Positions 45,722 through 55,446 of a stretch of DNA of 64,000 nt are shown here, in pieces. Within the stretch, counting starts at the first letter, position 1. Each line of letters begins with the position of its first letter. The stretch spans positions 806,001 to 870,000 of the forward strand of contig NZ_ML133521.1 of NCBI RefSeq assembly GCF_003985145.1, in the 5' to 3' direction. Origin of the DNA: Rhizobium anhuiense. GTDB lineage: Bacteria; Pseudomonadota; Alphaproteobacteria; Rhizobiales; Rhizobiaceae. The position numbers and the translations under genes were made by a program. The notes beneath the pieces are model-generated. The model was not told the DNA's origin. It saw only the letters and a program-made list of their open reading frames with translations, and did not search any database.

Positions 45722-47011
45722 CTAATGCCCGGCCGACTTGGGCAGCAGATCGGCATCCGTCAGGCTTCCCAAGAAAGCGACGATGTCGTCGATCTCGGGG
45801 TCGGTGAGGGCAGGCGCATCGCCGGATTTCCGGCCGAAGGGTGGGTCCTGGTTGAGATTGTCCCAATAGGCTTGCGGCAGGTCGTCATATCTACGGACCG
45901 TGCCATCTGAATTTTTTGGATACCACCGGCCGGGATCGCTGTCGCGGGTCGCATAGAAGGAGACGACGTCGCGCAGCGAGTGGAAATAGCCGTTGTGGAA
46001 GAAGCTCTTCTTCAGAGCGACATTGCGCAGCGTCGGGGTGCGGAACAGGCCGCAATAGTCGCTGCGTCCGGCAAAGTCGGTGCGCTGAGGGCCGCAGAGG
46101 CCGAGATCGTGATAGTTCGGATCGCTATTGGCCGGGATTGCCATATTGCGGGGAGCGGCGAGCCCGAGGAAGCCGAAATCGGAAAATTGCGGCGGTTCGC
46201 CGTCATTGGCAGGCTCGCTCAGATGACAGCTCGAACAGTTGCCCTTGGCCGGATCCTCGAACAGCTGCCGCCCCCGTAGCTCCTGCGCTGTCAGCGTCGC
46301 CTTGCCGGCGAGAAAGGCGTCGTAGCGGCTGGAATAGGGATAAAAATCCGGGCCGCTCTGTTCGAAGGTGGCGAGCGCCTCGGCGGCGGCGTCGAAGGCA
46401 TCGTCGGGATTGTCGAACACCGTCTCGCCGAATGCCGCCTCGATGTCATCGGCATAGGCTGCCTTCTGCAGCTTTGCCATCACTTCGGCCGCATCCTTGT
46501 TTCCCATCTCGAAGGGCGAAAGCAACGGGATCTTCGCCTGATCGGCGCCGTGGTCGACCCGGCCGTCCCAGGTCAGGCCGCCGGTCGGGCCATTGTCGAC
46601 GCCTTCGTCGCCCTCGTCCTCGGAATCGTAATAATGCTCGGTGAAGGTGGGTACCGCCTGGAGGTAGCGCAGCGTCGGCACGGCGCGCAGCCCCGGCCGG
46701 TCCATATGCTGGCCGCCGATTTCGACCGGCGTCGCCGATGCCGGGCCGAAGGCGTGAGCCGGATCATGGCAGGACACGCAGGCCTGGAGCCCCGAGGCCG
46801 ACAGCGAGGCATCCGAGAATATCTTGCGGCCGAGCGCGGTGAGCGTTTCGGCCCGGGCAAAGGCCTCGGCGCGCGACATCGGTCCGGGATGCAGGCCGGC
46901 CGTGGTCGCCGCGCTGCTTTGCCGCAGCGGAAGACTGGCAAGACAGAGCGCCACAGCACCCATGCTCACCGCCAGGCCGGACCGCACAAGCCAGATTGTC
47001 TTGATTGTCAT
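45722..47011 (-). CDS. Di-haem cytochrome c peroxidase (MauG/CcpA type), periplasmic
   Basis: 429 residues. N-terminal signal sequence (LVRSGLAVSMGAVALCLASL). Two haem c motifs, CVSCH at ~79 and CSSCH at ~258, match the two-domain bacterial peroxidase family. It reduces hydrogen peroxide or, in MauG-like members, modifies a partner protein. A low-similarity extension before the first CxxCH is typical. It is a single gene, divergent from the phosphoesterase. Confidence 0.85.
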   Translation of the reverse strand: MTIKTIWLVRSGLAVSMGAVALCLASLPLRQSSAATTAGLHPGPMSRAEAFARAETLTALGRKIFSDASLSASGLQACVSCHDPAHAFGPASATPVEIGGQHMDRPGLRAVPTLRYLQAVPTFTEHYYDSEDEGDEGVDNGPTGGLTWDGRVDHGADQAKIPLLSPFEMGNKDAAEVMAKLQKAAYADDIEAAFGETVFDNPDDAFDAAAEALATFEQSGPDFYPYSSRYDAFLAGKATLTAQELRGRQLFEDPAKGNCSSCHLSEPANDGEPPQFSDFGFLGLAAPRNMAIPANSDPNYHDLGLCGPQRTDFAGRSDYCGLFRTPTLRNVALKKSFFHNGYFHSLRDVVSFYATRDSDPGRWYPKNSDGTVRRYDDLPQAYWDNLNQDPPFGRKSGDAPALTDPEIDDIVAFLGSLTDADLLPKSAGH

Positions 47012-47207
47012 GATAAGGATTCCAATAGCTTAAGACTGGTTTGCTCCATGATCGAACCTGGTTGCAACAAATTGATGACGGCTATCGCCTGCGGCATCAC
47101 GCCGACCCCCGATGTCACAAAGTTGATAGACGGCCGGAATAGCGTTTGGACGCCCCCGAGCGTTCTCCGCTCCCTCTAGCCAACGCCCCTAGCCATGAGG
47201 AACTGAC

Positions 47208-48752
47208 GTGAAAAGACTGAAGACCCTCCATTCCATCTGTCTCGCCGGATCGGCCATCGTGCCGTTTGCGATCACAACGGCAGCCCATGCGACGCCCGCC
47301 GGTTACGACAAGATCGACAATGTCGTCGTCATCTATGCCGAAAACCGCAGCTTCGATAATCTCTACGGCAGCTTTCCCGGCGTCGACGGGCTCTCGAACG
47401 CGACCGCCGATCACGCCCGCCAGCTCGACCGCGACGGCCAGCCGCTATCCGAACTGCCGCCCGCCTGGGGCGGCCTCACCGCCAAGGGTGTGACGCCTGC
47501 CGTCACCGAGGCGCAGTCGGCCCATCTTGCCAACGCCACCTTTGAGATCGACGATCCCAACGGTTTTGCGCAGTCGCCTTCGGTGATCACCCGCGATCTC
47601 TGGCACCGCTTCTACCAGGAGCAGATGCAGATCGACGGCGGCAAGAACGACAAATTCGTCGCCTGGGCCGATTCCGGCAGCCTCGTCATGGGGCACTACG
47701 ACGGCTCCGTCCTGCCGATGTGGCAGGTCGCCAAGAAATACGTCATTGCCGACAACTTCTTCCAGGGCGCCTTCGGCGGTTCCTTCCTCAATCATTTCGC
47801 GCTGGTCTGCGCCTGCACGCCCTATTATCCCGACGCCGACAAGAACCCGGCAAAGCCGACCATTGCCAAGGTCGATGCGGACGGCACGTCGCTTGTTGTG
47901 GCGGAAAACGGCCCGAAGTCGGCGCTGGAGGGCGCCCCGAAATTCGTCTCCGACGGCACGCTGACCCCCGACTTCTACGCCGTCAACACCATGCAGCCGC
48001 CCTACCAGCCGAGCGCCAATCCGCCGGCCAAGGACGGCGATCCGGCCTATGCCGATCCCACCGCCGCAACGACGCTGCCTCCGCAGCATGAAATCACCAT
48101 CGGCGACCTGCTGTCGCTGAAGGGCGTCAGCTGGGCATGGTATAGCGGCGCCTGGCAGGCAGCCCTCGACGGCAAGAACGCCACGCCGGTGCCGAACTTC
48201 CAGTTCCACCACCAGCCGTTCAACTATTTCGCCAATTTCGCGCCAGGCACGCCGGCGCGCGCCGAACATCTGAGGGATGGCGGTCTTGGCGGCGAAGCCT
48301 TCCTCAGGGATATCGACGATGGCAAGCTGCCCGCGGTCTCCTTCTACAAGCCGCAGGGCAACCTCAACGAACATGGCGGTTATGCCGACGTGTCGAGCGG
48401 CGACCAGCATCTTGCCGATATCGTCTCCCACCTCGAGAAGAGCCCGCAATGGAGCCATATGCTCGTCATCGTCACCTATGACGAGAATGGCGGCTTCTGG
48501 GATCACGTCGCGCCGCCGAAGGCCGATCGCTGGGGCCCGGGCAACCGCATTCCGGCCTTCATCATCTCGCCCTTCGCCAAGAGCGGCATGGTCGATCACA
48601 CCCAGTACGACACGACCTCGATCATCCGCTTCATCACCGCGCGCTATGATTTGCCGGTGCTGCCCGGCATCCTCGCCCGCGACAAGGCGCTGCGCAACAA
48701 TGATCGGCCGCCGATGGGCGACCTCACAGCCGCGCTCGACCTGACGCATTGA
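47208..48752 (+). CDS. Secreted phosphoesterase (acid phosphatase/phospholipase C family)
   Basis: 514 residues. GTG start behind ATGAGGAA. Signal peptide up to AHA-TPA (~27). The family motifs are VVVIYAENRSFDNLYG near the N-terminus and VTYDENGGFWDHVAPP near residue ~425, both metal and substrate sites of the AcpA/non-specific phospholipase C group. It should release phosphate from esters in the periplasm or outside. Whether it prefers phospholipids or small phosphate esters cannot be told. Confidence 0.83.
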   Translation: MKRLKTLHSICLAGSAIVPFAITTAAHATPAGYDKIDNVVVIYAENRSFDNLYGSFPGVDGLSNATADHARQLDRDGQPLSELPPAWGGLTAKGVTPAVTEAQSAHLANATFEIDDPNGFAQSPSVITRDLWHRFYQEQMQIDGGKNDKFVAWADSGSLVMGHYDGSVLPMWQVAKKYVIADNFFQGAFGGSFLNHFALVCACTPYYPDADKNPAKPTIAKVDADGTSLVVAENGPKSALEGAPKFVSDGTLTPDFYAVNTMQPPYQPSANPPAKDGDPAYADPTAATTLPPQHEITIGDLLSLKGVSWAWYSGAWQAALDGKNATPVPNFQFHHQPFNYFANFAPGTPARAEHLRDGGLGGEAFLRDIDDGKLPAVSFYKPQGNLNEHGGYADVSSGDQHLADIVSHLEKSPQWSHMLVIVTYDENGGFWDHVAPPKADRWGPGNRIPAFIISPFAKSGMVDHTQYDTTSIIRFITARYDLPVLPGILARDKALRNNDRPPMGDLTAALDLTH

Positions 48753-48759
48753 CGATTGC

Positions 48760-48784
48760 GAGCGGCCCCTGTTCGGGGCCGCTC
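48760..48784. terminator. Perfect hairpin between convergent phosphoesterase and pcaR
   Basis: GAGCGGCCCC-TGTTC-GGGGCCGCTC is a perfect 10-bp stem with a five-base loop, seven bases after the phosphoesterase stop. The T-run after it is poor, but the position between converging genes fits a bidirectional end signal. Confidence 0.65.
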
Positions 48785-48848
48785 CATCTGTTTCCTTACG
48801 TATTCCGGACGCAAAACCGCTGCGGACTTTTGCTGGAACTGCTTGCCG

Positions 48849-49607
48849 TCACCGCCGCAGTAATGGTCGCAATGCGGTCTGCGTTTCCTTCAGCAGCGGC
48901 AGATACCGCTCCTTCATCTCCGCGGCCGGCACGAGAGCGGCCGGCGCGCCGATATTGATCGCCGCGACGGTTTCGCCGCGGTCGTTGTCGATGGGCACGG
49001 CAATGGAGCAGAGACCGATCTCCAGCTCCTGATCGATGATGGCGTAACCCTCGGCGCGCACACGGCGGAATTCTGTGATGAGCTCCTCCGGATCGGTTCT
49101 GGTATTCACAGTGTTCTTCTTCAGCTCGCTGCGGGCAAGGATGGCGCGCGCTTCGCTCTCGGGGAGAGCCGCAAGCAGCACCCGGCCCATCGAGGCGCAG
49201 TAGGCGGGCAGGCGGCTTCCGGGAGTCAAATTGATCGACATGACGCGGCGCTGCGAGGCGCGGGCGACATAGACGATTTCGGTACCGTCGAGCACCGAGG
49301 CCGAGGCGCTCTGGCCGGCCTTTTCCGAGAGAAGATCGAGATGCGGTTGCAGCAGCGCCGGCAGCGGCGTCGCCGCGAGATAGGCATGGCCAAGCCGCAG
49401 GATCTTCGGTGTCAGGGTGAAGAACTTGCCGTCGTAATCGGCATAACCGAGTTCGGCGAGCGTCAGCAGCGAGCGGCGCACGGTGGCGCGATCGAGCGCC
49501 GTCAGTTTCGACGCCTCGGCAATGGAAAGCCGCTGCCGCGTTTCGCCAAAGGCTTCGATGACTTTCAGGCCGCGGGCAAAGCCGCTGACGAAATCCGTTT
49601 CGCGCAT
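48849..49607 (-). CDS. pcaR: IclR-family regulator of beta-ketoadipate genes (PcaR)
   Basis: 252 residues from the ATG at 49607. The winged helix (LSIAEASKLTALDRATVRRS) is at ~25-50, and an IclR effector domain follows (SMGRVLLAALPESEA, EELITEFRRVRAEGYAIIDQ). The best family match is the PcaR/PcaU/PobR branch. It is divergent from pcaIJF with a perfect inverted repeat between them. In S. meliloti an IclR-type PcaR controls pcaIJF in the same arrangement, probably with beta-ketoadipate as effector. Confidence 0.85.
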   Translation of the reverse strand: MRETDFVSGFARGLKVIEAFGETRQRLSIAEASKLTALDRATVRRSLLTLAELGYADYDGKFFTLTPKILRLGHAYLAATPLPALLQPHLDLLSEKAGQSASASVLDGTEIVYVARASQRRVMSINLTPGSRLPAYCASMGRVLLAALPESEARAILARSELKKNTVNTRTDPEELITEFRRVRAEGYAIIDQELEIGLCSIAVPIDNDRGETVAAINIGAPAALVPAAEMKERYLPLLKETQTALRPLLRR

Positions 49608-49636
49608 GGGTCCGAGTCTCCAATCAACTTGAGTAG

Positions 49637-49675
49637 TTTGTGCGATATATGAACAAATGTCAAATATCGCACAAA
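49637..49675. promoter_or_regulatory. Perfect 12-bp inverted repeat between pcaR and pcaI, probable PcaR operator
   Basis: TTTGTGCGATAT and ATATCGCACAAA are perfect arms around a 15-base spacer. It lies 30 bp before the pcaR start and ~90 bp before pcaI, placed to act on both promoters. Confidence 0.7.
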
Positions 49676-49764
49676 TTTCTTGCCGTCCGGCCCGCCGCGC
49701 TTTATCCCTGACGCTCAAAGGATGGGAACCAGTTCCCGATCGCATAGCCAAGGAGAGATCCCGC

Positions 49765-50472
49765 ATGGACAAGACAGTCGGGAGCACGGCGGAAGCCGTC
49801 TCTGAGATCGGTGACGGCGCGACCGTCATGATCGGTGGTTTCGGTGGCTCGGGCGCGCCGATCGAGCTCATTCATGCCCTGATCGACAAGGGCTCCAAGG
49901 GCCTGACCGTGATCAACAACAATGCCGGCAACGGGCGCATCGGCATCGCGGCGATGATCGATGCCGGCTTGGTCCGGAAAATGATCTGTTCCTTTCCGCG
50001 GTCGTCGGATCCGCGCGCCTTCACGGATAAATATCTGGCCGGCGAGATCGAGCTCGAGCTGGTGCCGCAGGGAACGCTTGCCGAGCGCATCCGCGCCGGG
50101 GGGGCGGGCATCCCGGCTTTCTATACGCCGACGGCTTACGGCACCGAATTGGCCAACGGCAAGGTCATCGCCGAGTTCGATGGCCGCCACTATGTGCAGG
50201 AGCGCTGGCTGAAGGCCGACTTTGCGATCGTGAAGGCTGAAATCGGCGATATCCAGGGCAACCTCACCTACAACAAGGCCGGCCGCAACTTCAATCCGCT
50301 GATGTGCATGGCGGCGGAAAAGACGATCGTCCAGGTCTCGTCGATCGTGCCGGCCGGCGGCATCGATCCCGAACATGTGGTGACACCCGGCATCTTCGTC
50401 GACCGCGTTGTCGCCGTTCCCAATCCCCAACAGGAAGAAGAGCTCATTCGAGCCGGAGTGGCCTACGTATGA
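49765..50472 (+). CDS. pcaI: 3-oxoadipate CoA-transferase subunit A
   Basis: 235 residues from the ATG at 49765 behind AAGGAGAG. Class I CoA-transferase alpha subunit with VMIGGFGGSGAP near the N-terminus and GRIGIAAMIDAGLVRKMICS. With PcaJ it moves CoA from succinyl-CoA to beta-ketoadipate. The stop overlaps the pcaJ start (ATGA). Confidence 0.9.
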   Translation: MDKTVGSTAEAVSEIGDGATVMIGGFGGSGAPIELIHALIDKGSKGLTVINNNAGNGRIGIAAMIDAGLVRKMICSFPRSSDPRAFTDKYLAGEIELELVPQGTLAERIRAGGAGIPAFYTPTAYGTELANGKVIAEFDGRHYVQERWLKADFAIVKAEIGDIQGNLTYNKAGRNFNPLMCMAAEKTIVQVSSIVPAGGIDPEHVVTPGIFVDRVVAVPNPQQEEELIRAGVAYV

Positions 50473-51158
50473 CCATCGACACTCGTGAAGACATCAAGCT
50501 TTCCAACGCGCAGATCGCCTGGCGCGCCGCGCAGGACATCGCCGACGGCGCCTATGTCAACCTCGGCATCGGCTTTCCCGAAATGGTCGCCCGATATCAG
50601 CCGCCCGGCCGTCAGGCGATCTTCCACACGGAAAACGGCATCCTGAATTTCGGCGAGCCGCCGGCGGCGGGCGAAGAGGACTGGGACCTGATCAATGCCG
50701 GCAAGAAGGCGGTGACGCTGAAGCCGGGTGCCGCCTTCTTCCATCATGCCGACAGCTTCGCCATGGTGCGCGGCGGCCACCTCGACGTCGCGATCCTCGG
50801 CGCCTATCAGGTGGCTCAGAGCGGTGACCTCGCCAACTGGCGGGTGGGCAGCAAAGGCGTGCCGGCCGTCGGCGGCGCCATGGACCTGGTGCACGGCGCC
50901 AAGCAAGTCTGTGTCATCACCGAACACGTCACCAAGACGGGCGAGCCGAAGCTGGTGGAGAAGTGCACCTTCCCGCTGACCGGCGTTGCCTGCATCACCC
51001 GCGTCTATACGAGCCACGCCGTCATCGACATCGTCAAGGGACGCTTCGTCCTGCGCGAAAAGCTCGCCGCGATGTCGCAAGAGGAATTGCAGGCGATGAC
51101 CGGCGCGCCGCTGCACGTCGAAGGGCCGGTTGGCGACCTCGTCGTCCCGCAACTCTGA
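50469..51158 (+). CDS. pcaJ: 3-oxoadipate CoA-transferase subunit B
   Basis: 229 residues starting inside the pcaI stop. The beta subunit carries the catalytic Glu in HTENGILNFG and the N-terminal NLGIGFPEMVARY. Forms the active enzyme with PcaI. Ten bases separate it from pcaF. Confidence 0.9.
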   Translation: MTIDTREDIKLSNAQIAWRAAQDIADGAYVNLGIGFPEMVARYQPPGRQAIFHTENGILNFGEPPAAGEEDWDLINAGKKAVTLKPGAAFFHHADSFAMVRGGHLDVAILGAYQVAQSGDLANWRVGSKGVPAVGGAMDLVHGAKQVCVITEHVTKTGEPKLVEKCTFPLTGVACITRVYTSHAVIDIVKGRFVLREKLAAMSQEELQAMTGAPLHVEGPVGDLVVPQL

Positions 51159-51167
51159 GGAAAAGCC

Positions 51168-52373
51168 ATGACCGAAGCCTTTATCTGCGACTATGTCAGA
51201 ACGCCGATCGGCCGCTTCGCCGGTTCGCTGTCCCAAGTGCGCGCCGACGATCTCGGCGCCATTCCGCTGAAAGCGCTGATGCAACGAAATGCCGCCGTCA
51301 ATTGGGAAGCCGTCGATGATGTGATCTTCGGCTGCGCCAACCAGGCGGGCGAGGATAATCGCAATGTCGCGCGCATGTCGGCGTTGCTGGCCGGCCTGCC
51401 GATCTCAGTTCCGGGCACGACGATCAACCGGCTTTGCGGCTCCGGCATGGACGCGGTGATCACGGCGGCGCGGGCCATCCGCTCCGGCGAGGCCGAGCTG
51501 ATGGTCGCCGGCGGCGTCGAAAGCATGTCGCGCGCGCCCTTCGTCATGCCGAAGGCCGAGACGGCCTTTTCACGCGCCGCCGAAATCCACGACACGACGA
51601 TCGGCTGGCGCTTCGTCAATCCGCTGATGAAGAAGCAATATGGCGTCGATTCCATGCCGGAGACCGGTGAGAACGTTGCCGAGGACTATCATGTCAGCCG
51701 TGAGGACCAGGATGCCTTCGCGGTGCGAAGCCAGGCGAAGGCGGCGGCCGCCCAGGCGAACGGACGGCTGGCGAAGGAAATCACCCCGGTGATCATTCCG
51801 CAGCGTAAGGGTGATCCCGTCATCGTCGAAAAAGACGAGCATCCGCGGGCGACGACGATCGAGACGCTGGCGAAACTCGCCACGCCTTTCAAGAAGGAGG
51901 GCGGCACGGTGACGGCCGGCAATGCCTCCGGCGTCAATGACGGGGCGGCGGCGCTGATCGTCGCTTCGGAAGCGGCGGCCCGGAAATATGGCCTGACGCC
52001 GATCGCCCGCATTCTCGGTGGTGCTGCCGCCGCCGTTCCGCCAAGGGTGATGGGTGTCGGGCCGATCCCGGCCTCGCGCAAGCTGATGGCGCGGCTCGGC
52101 ATGACCGCCGAACAGTTCGACGTGATCGAACTCAACGAGGCCTTCGCCAGCCAGGGGCTGGCGGTGTTGCGCGCGCTCGGCATTGCCGATGATGATGCGC
52201 GGGTGAACCGCAATGGCGGCGCGATTGCGCTCGGCCATCCGCTTGGCATGTCGGGTGCACGCATCACCGGCACGGCGGCGCTGGAGCTTCATGAGACCGG
52301 CGGAAAATATTCGCTGTCGACCATGTGCATCGGCGTCGGGCAGGGCATCGCGATCGCGCTTGAAAGGGTTTGA
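51168..52373 (+). CDS. pcaF: Beta-ketoadipyl-CoA thiolase
   Basis: 401 residues. Catalytic Cys in NRLCGSGMDAV (~90), His in GHPLGMSGAR (~350) and the second Cys in TMCIGVGQG near the end: all thiolase sites are intact. It cleaves beta-ketoadipyl-CoA to succinyl-CoA and acetyl-CoA, the last step of protocatechuate and catechol breakdown. GAGGAAAAG precedes the ATG. The upper-pathway genes (pcaGHCDB) are not in the window. Confidence 0.92.
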   Translation: MTEAFICDYVRTPIGRFAGSLSQVRADDLGAIPLKALMQRNAAVNWEAVDDVIFGCANQAGEDNRNVARMSALLAGLPISVPGTTINRLCGSGMDAVITAARAIRSGEAELMVAGGVESMSRAPFVMPKAETAFSRAAEIHDTTIGWRFVNPLMKKQYGVDSMPETGENVAEDYHVSREDQDAFAVRSQAKAAAAQANGRLAKEITPVIIPQRKGDPVIVEKDEHPRATTIETLAKLATPFKKEGGTVTAGNASGVNDGAAALIVASEAAARKYGLTPIARILGGAAAAVPPRVMGVGPIPASRKLMARLGMTAEQFDVIELNEAFASQGLAVLRALGIADDDARVNRNGGAIALGHPLGMSGARITGTAALELHETGGKYSLSTMCIGVGQGIAIALERV

Positions 52374-52459
52374 TGTCGCTCGAAAGGGAGGCGCTTCCGG
52401 CATTTGCCGGAGGCCGCCCACCCGTTGCAAGCCATATCAGGCTTCTGTAGACATCGGGC

Positions 52460-52942
52460 ATGCTGATCCGCCCCGCAGATAAGAACGATCAAGACGCGAT
52501 CTGGAGGATCATCGGTCCGACGATCCGCGCCGGCGAAACCTATGCGCTCGATCGTGATCTCTCCGAAGCCGATGCGCTCGCCTATTGGATGGGACCGGAC
52601 CGCGAGACTTTCGTCGCGGAAGAGGATGGTGTGGTCCTCGGCACCTATTACATCAAGGCCAATCAGGCCGGCGGCGGCCGGCATGTCTGTAACTGCGGTT
52701 ACATGACCGACGCCGCCGCGAGCGGTCGCGGCGTCGCTCGCCGGATGCATGACCATTCCCTGCAGCATGCCCGCGCCAGGGGTTTTCGGGCGATGCAGTT
52801 CAATTTCGTCGTCTGCAGCAATGAACGCGCCGTCGCGCTGTGGCAATCGCTCGGTTTCGAAATCGTCGGTCGTCTTCCCGGTGTGTTTCTTCATCCGACG
52901 CAGGGCTATGTCGATGCATTGGTGATGTTTCGTACTCTCTAA
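52460..52942 (+). CDS. GNAT-family N-acetyltransferase
   Basis: 160 residues, the full length of a single GNAT domain. The acetyl-CoA loop reads ASGRGVARRM (~95) within NCGYMTDAAASGRGVARR. The end FVVCSNERAVALWQSLGFEI is the usual beta6-beta7 region. The acceptor is unknown. It stands between pcaF and the MFS gene on the same strand, with no sign that it belongs to the pca operon (86-bp gap, weak ribosome site). Confidence 0.8.
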   Translation: MLIRPADKNDQDAIWRIIGPTIRAGETYALDRDLSEADALAYWMGPDRETFVAEEDGVVLGTYYIKANQAGGGRHVCNCGYMTDAAASGRGVARRMHDHSLQHARARGFRAMQFNFVVCSNERAVALWQSLGFEIVGRLPGVFLHPTQGYVDALVMFRTL

Positions 52943-53073
52943 GTGCGACGAAAAAGATGTGAGCGCGCTGTCGAAATCGCAGCGGTTCAAACGTCTTTGG
53001 ATTGCAGGCGCGGAGTGCGGTAGGCTTGCCGCATGCGTCGCGATCACTCTGTCGGCATGGAGGTTATGAAGCC

Positions 53074-54288
53074 ATGAGTGTTTCCTATCGTTGGGTCATC
53101 GTCGCTGCGGGCGCATTGATGACCTGCGTTGCGCTTGGCGCGATGTTTTCGCTGGCGATTTTCCAGGGGCCGATCGCAACGGCGACCGGCTGGTCGCATG
53201 TCGGCATCGCCAGCGCGATGACGCTGAATTTCATCGTCATGGGCTTCGGCGGCTTCTTCTGGGGCGCGGCAAGCGACCGCTTCGGCCCGCGCGTCGTCGT
53301 GATGATCGGGTCGGTGCTGCTCGGCCTGGCGCTTGTGCTGGCGAGCCGGGCCGAGACGCTGCTGCAGTTCCAGCTGACCTACGGCATCCTCGTCGGGCTC
53401 GCCGCCAGCACCTTCTTCGCGCCGATGATCGCGGCGACCACGGCGTGGTTCGACGAAAACCGCGGCCTTGCAGTGTCGCTCGTCTCCGCCGGCATGGGCG
53501 TTGCGCCGGTGACGATCTCGCCCTTCGCGCGTTGGCTGATCTCGGCCTATGAATGGCGGCCCGCCATGCTGATGATCGGTATCGGCGCCTGGCTGCTGTT
53601 GGTGCCGGCCGCTCTGCTGGTCAGGCGTCCACCGGCCGAAACCGCTGAAACCGGAACCGAGTTCGCAGCCGACGGCGCCAGGCCCCAGCTGTCGAAAGTC
53701 TTCCGATCCCCGCAATTCATCGTGCTCGGCCTGACCTTCTTTGCCTGCTGCGCGGCACATTCCGGGCCGATCTTCCATATGGTGAGTTATGCGACGATCT
53801 GCGGCGTCGCACCGATGGCAGCCGTCAGCATCTACAGCGTCGAAGGTCTGGCCGGACTGGGTGGTCGGCTGCTCTATGGCAGCCTTGCCGATAGGATAGG
53901 GGTAAAGCCGGTGCTGGTCGCCGGCCTGCTGGTGCAGGCGGCCGCACTCGCGACCTATCTCTTGGTCAGCCGGCTCGGCGAATTCTATGCGCTCGCCATC
54001 ATTTTCGGCAGCGCCTATGGCGGTGTGATGCCGCTTTATGCGGTGCTGGCGCGGGAATATTTCGGGCCGCGCATTATCGGCACGGTCTTTGGTGCGGCGA
54101 CGATGCTCTCCAGCCTCGGCATGGCCTTCGGCCCTCTCGTCGGCGGCTGGATCTTCGACACCTTCGCCAATTATTCCTGGCTGTTCATCGGCTCCGCAAC
54201 GGTCGGTCTGGGGGCGGCCGCGATCGCCCTCGCATTCCCGCCACTCGCCCGCCAAAAACCGCAGCCGGCCTTTGGCGTGGCTCCATGA
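53074..54288 (+). CDS. MFS transporter, oxalate/formate-monocarboxylate type
   Basis: 404 residues from the ATG at 53074 behind GGAGGTTATGAAGCC. Twelve helices in two halves; the loop between helices 2 and 3 reads GAASDRFGPRVVVMIG, and the matching one in the second half reads GSLADRIGVKPVLVAG, both MFS signatures. Overall like proton-linked carboxylate carriers. Its place between pca genes and the presumed quinate/shikimate cluster makes an aromatic or hydroaromatic acid a reasonable guess, without proof. Confidence 0.82.
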   Translation: MSVSYRWVIVAAGALMTCVALGAMFSLAIFQGPIATATGWSHVGIASAMTLNFIVMGFGGFFWGAASDRFGPRVVVMIGSVLLGLALVLASRAETLLQFQLTYGILVGLAASTFFAPMIAATTAWFDENRGLAVSLVSAGMGVAPVTISPFARWLISAYEWRPAMLMIGIGAWLLLVPAALLVRRPPAETAETGTEFAADGARPQLSKVFRSPQFIVLGLTFFACCAAHSGPIFHMVSYATICGVAPMAAVSIYSVEGLAGLGGRLLYGSLADRIGVKPVLVAGLLVQAAALATYLLVSRLGEFYALAIIFGSAYGGVMPLYAVLAREYFGPRIIGTVFGAATMLSSLGMAFGPLVGGWIFDTFANYSWLFIGSATVGLGAAAIALAFPPLARQKPQPAFGVAP

Positions 54289-54336
54289 GACGACGCCGGG
54301 CTGTTCTGTGGTGCGGCGGTTGCGAAGGACCGATCT

Positions 54337-55044
54337 TTACGAGAAATCCGAAACGAAGCCTTCCATCGTCGTGTTCAGCCGCCCAAGGATCGTCAGCAGG
54401 ATCTGCTGCTTGCGGGCTCGCCGCGCTGCCGCCGATGTCATATCGACATCGAAGATCGCCGAGAAGGTGGCACGGTTTGAAACATTGAAGAAGCAGAGAC
54501 CGCTCAGCGTCATATGGATCTCTATTGGCGTAACGGCCTGATGGAATAGTTCCTTTTGGTATCCGAGACGCAGGCATTGATCGATGCGTTGCAGGATCGG
54601 CCGGTGCAATTCGCCGATCAGGGATGAGGCCGGCAGGTATTTTGCGTCGTTGAGATTCTCGCTCATGATCAATTTGACGAACGTCGGATGATCGAAGTGA
54701 AAGTCGAAGCAGAAGTCCACGAGGTTCTTCAGCGACTGGCGTGGATCTTCCTCACCGAGGTCGACCTTCGCTTCCGCGACGCGGATGCGCGCATAGGCGT
54801 TTTCGAGCACGGCGACGTAGAGCTTCGCCTTCGAGTTGAAGTAGTAATAGATCATCCGCTTGCTGCGGCGGGTCTTCTGGGCAATGCTGTCGATTGTCGT
54901 GCCGGCGTAGCCATGCCGGGCGAACTCACCCTCGGCCGCTTCGAGGATGTCTGCGCGGGTCTGATCGGGATCATTCGTCCGCTGCTGACGCTGATATTTT
55001 TGCGTCGCCTGCGACTTGCCGGGTTTAACCGCACTCTCAGCCAT
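54337..55044 (-). CDS. TetR-family repressor, probable regulator of the quinate/shikimate cluster
   Basis: 235 residues from the ATG at 55044 behind GAGGAACC. A Gln/Lys-rich start is followed by a TetR helix-turn-helix (~32-80: RADILEAAEGEFARHGYAGT, KTRRSKRMIYYYFNSKAKLY) and a helical ligand domain. It is divergent from the ABC-transporter/aroQ/dehydratase operon across 402 bp, which makes it the obvious candidate regulator. The inducer would be a substrate or intermediate of that pathway. Confidence 0.8.
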   Translation of the reverse strand: MAESAVKPGKSQATQKYQRQQRTNDPDQTRADILEAAEGEFARHGYAGTTIDSIAQKTRRSKRMIYYYFNSKAKLYVAVLENAYARIRVAEAKVDLGEEDPRQSLKNLVDFCFDFHFDHPTFVKLIMSENLNDAKYLPASSLIGELHRPILQRIDQCLRLGYQKELFHQAVTPIEIHMTLSGLCFFNVSNRATFSAIFDVDMTSAAARRARKQQILLTILGRLNTTMEGFVSDFS

Positions 55045-55446
55045 GGTTCCTCGCTGACCAGCCAATGCAATCGCCCTTATCGCGGCCTTTGCCTCGCTTT
55101 GCAAGCATGGCCGCCCTCGAACATTCCAAAAACCGCCAGTTGAGCCGATCCCCACGTGAGATGGCTTTTACTTGCATAGCAAGGAATGAATTTTGAACCA
55201 TTTCGAACAATTTTTTGAGGCTGGCATCGGTGAATATTCAAGAAAAAATGTCAGATTGAATCTTCAAAGTAGATCAGGTTGTTATACTAAATAATTGAAA
55301 GAAAAAGAAATATTTCAGATTGGCATTAATCCTCCCAGGGAGTTGACAGATATTTCATCATCTGGCTACTTATGTACGCAAGCGAACATTTTGCGTGTGA
55401 GGGCCGGGGACGGAGAAGGCGCTTGCAGCGACGGGAGGAGCTCACC
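55045..55446. other. 402-bp divergent control region before the quinate/shikimate operon
   Basis: No gene is seen. The section 55150-55375 is strongly AT-rich against its neighbours. It contains a sigma-70-like pair, TTGACA at 55343 and TACTTA at 55367. No clean inverted repeat for a TetR protein was found by eye. Confidence 0.5.
55343..55372 (+). promoter_or_regulatory. Possible sigma-70 promoter of the quinate/shikimate operon
   Basis: TTGACA (55343-55348), 18 bases, then TACTTA (55367-55372). It lies about 75 bp before the first permease start, the right side for the plus-strand operon. The -35 is perfect, the -10 moderate. Confidence 0.5.
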
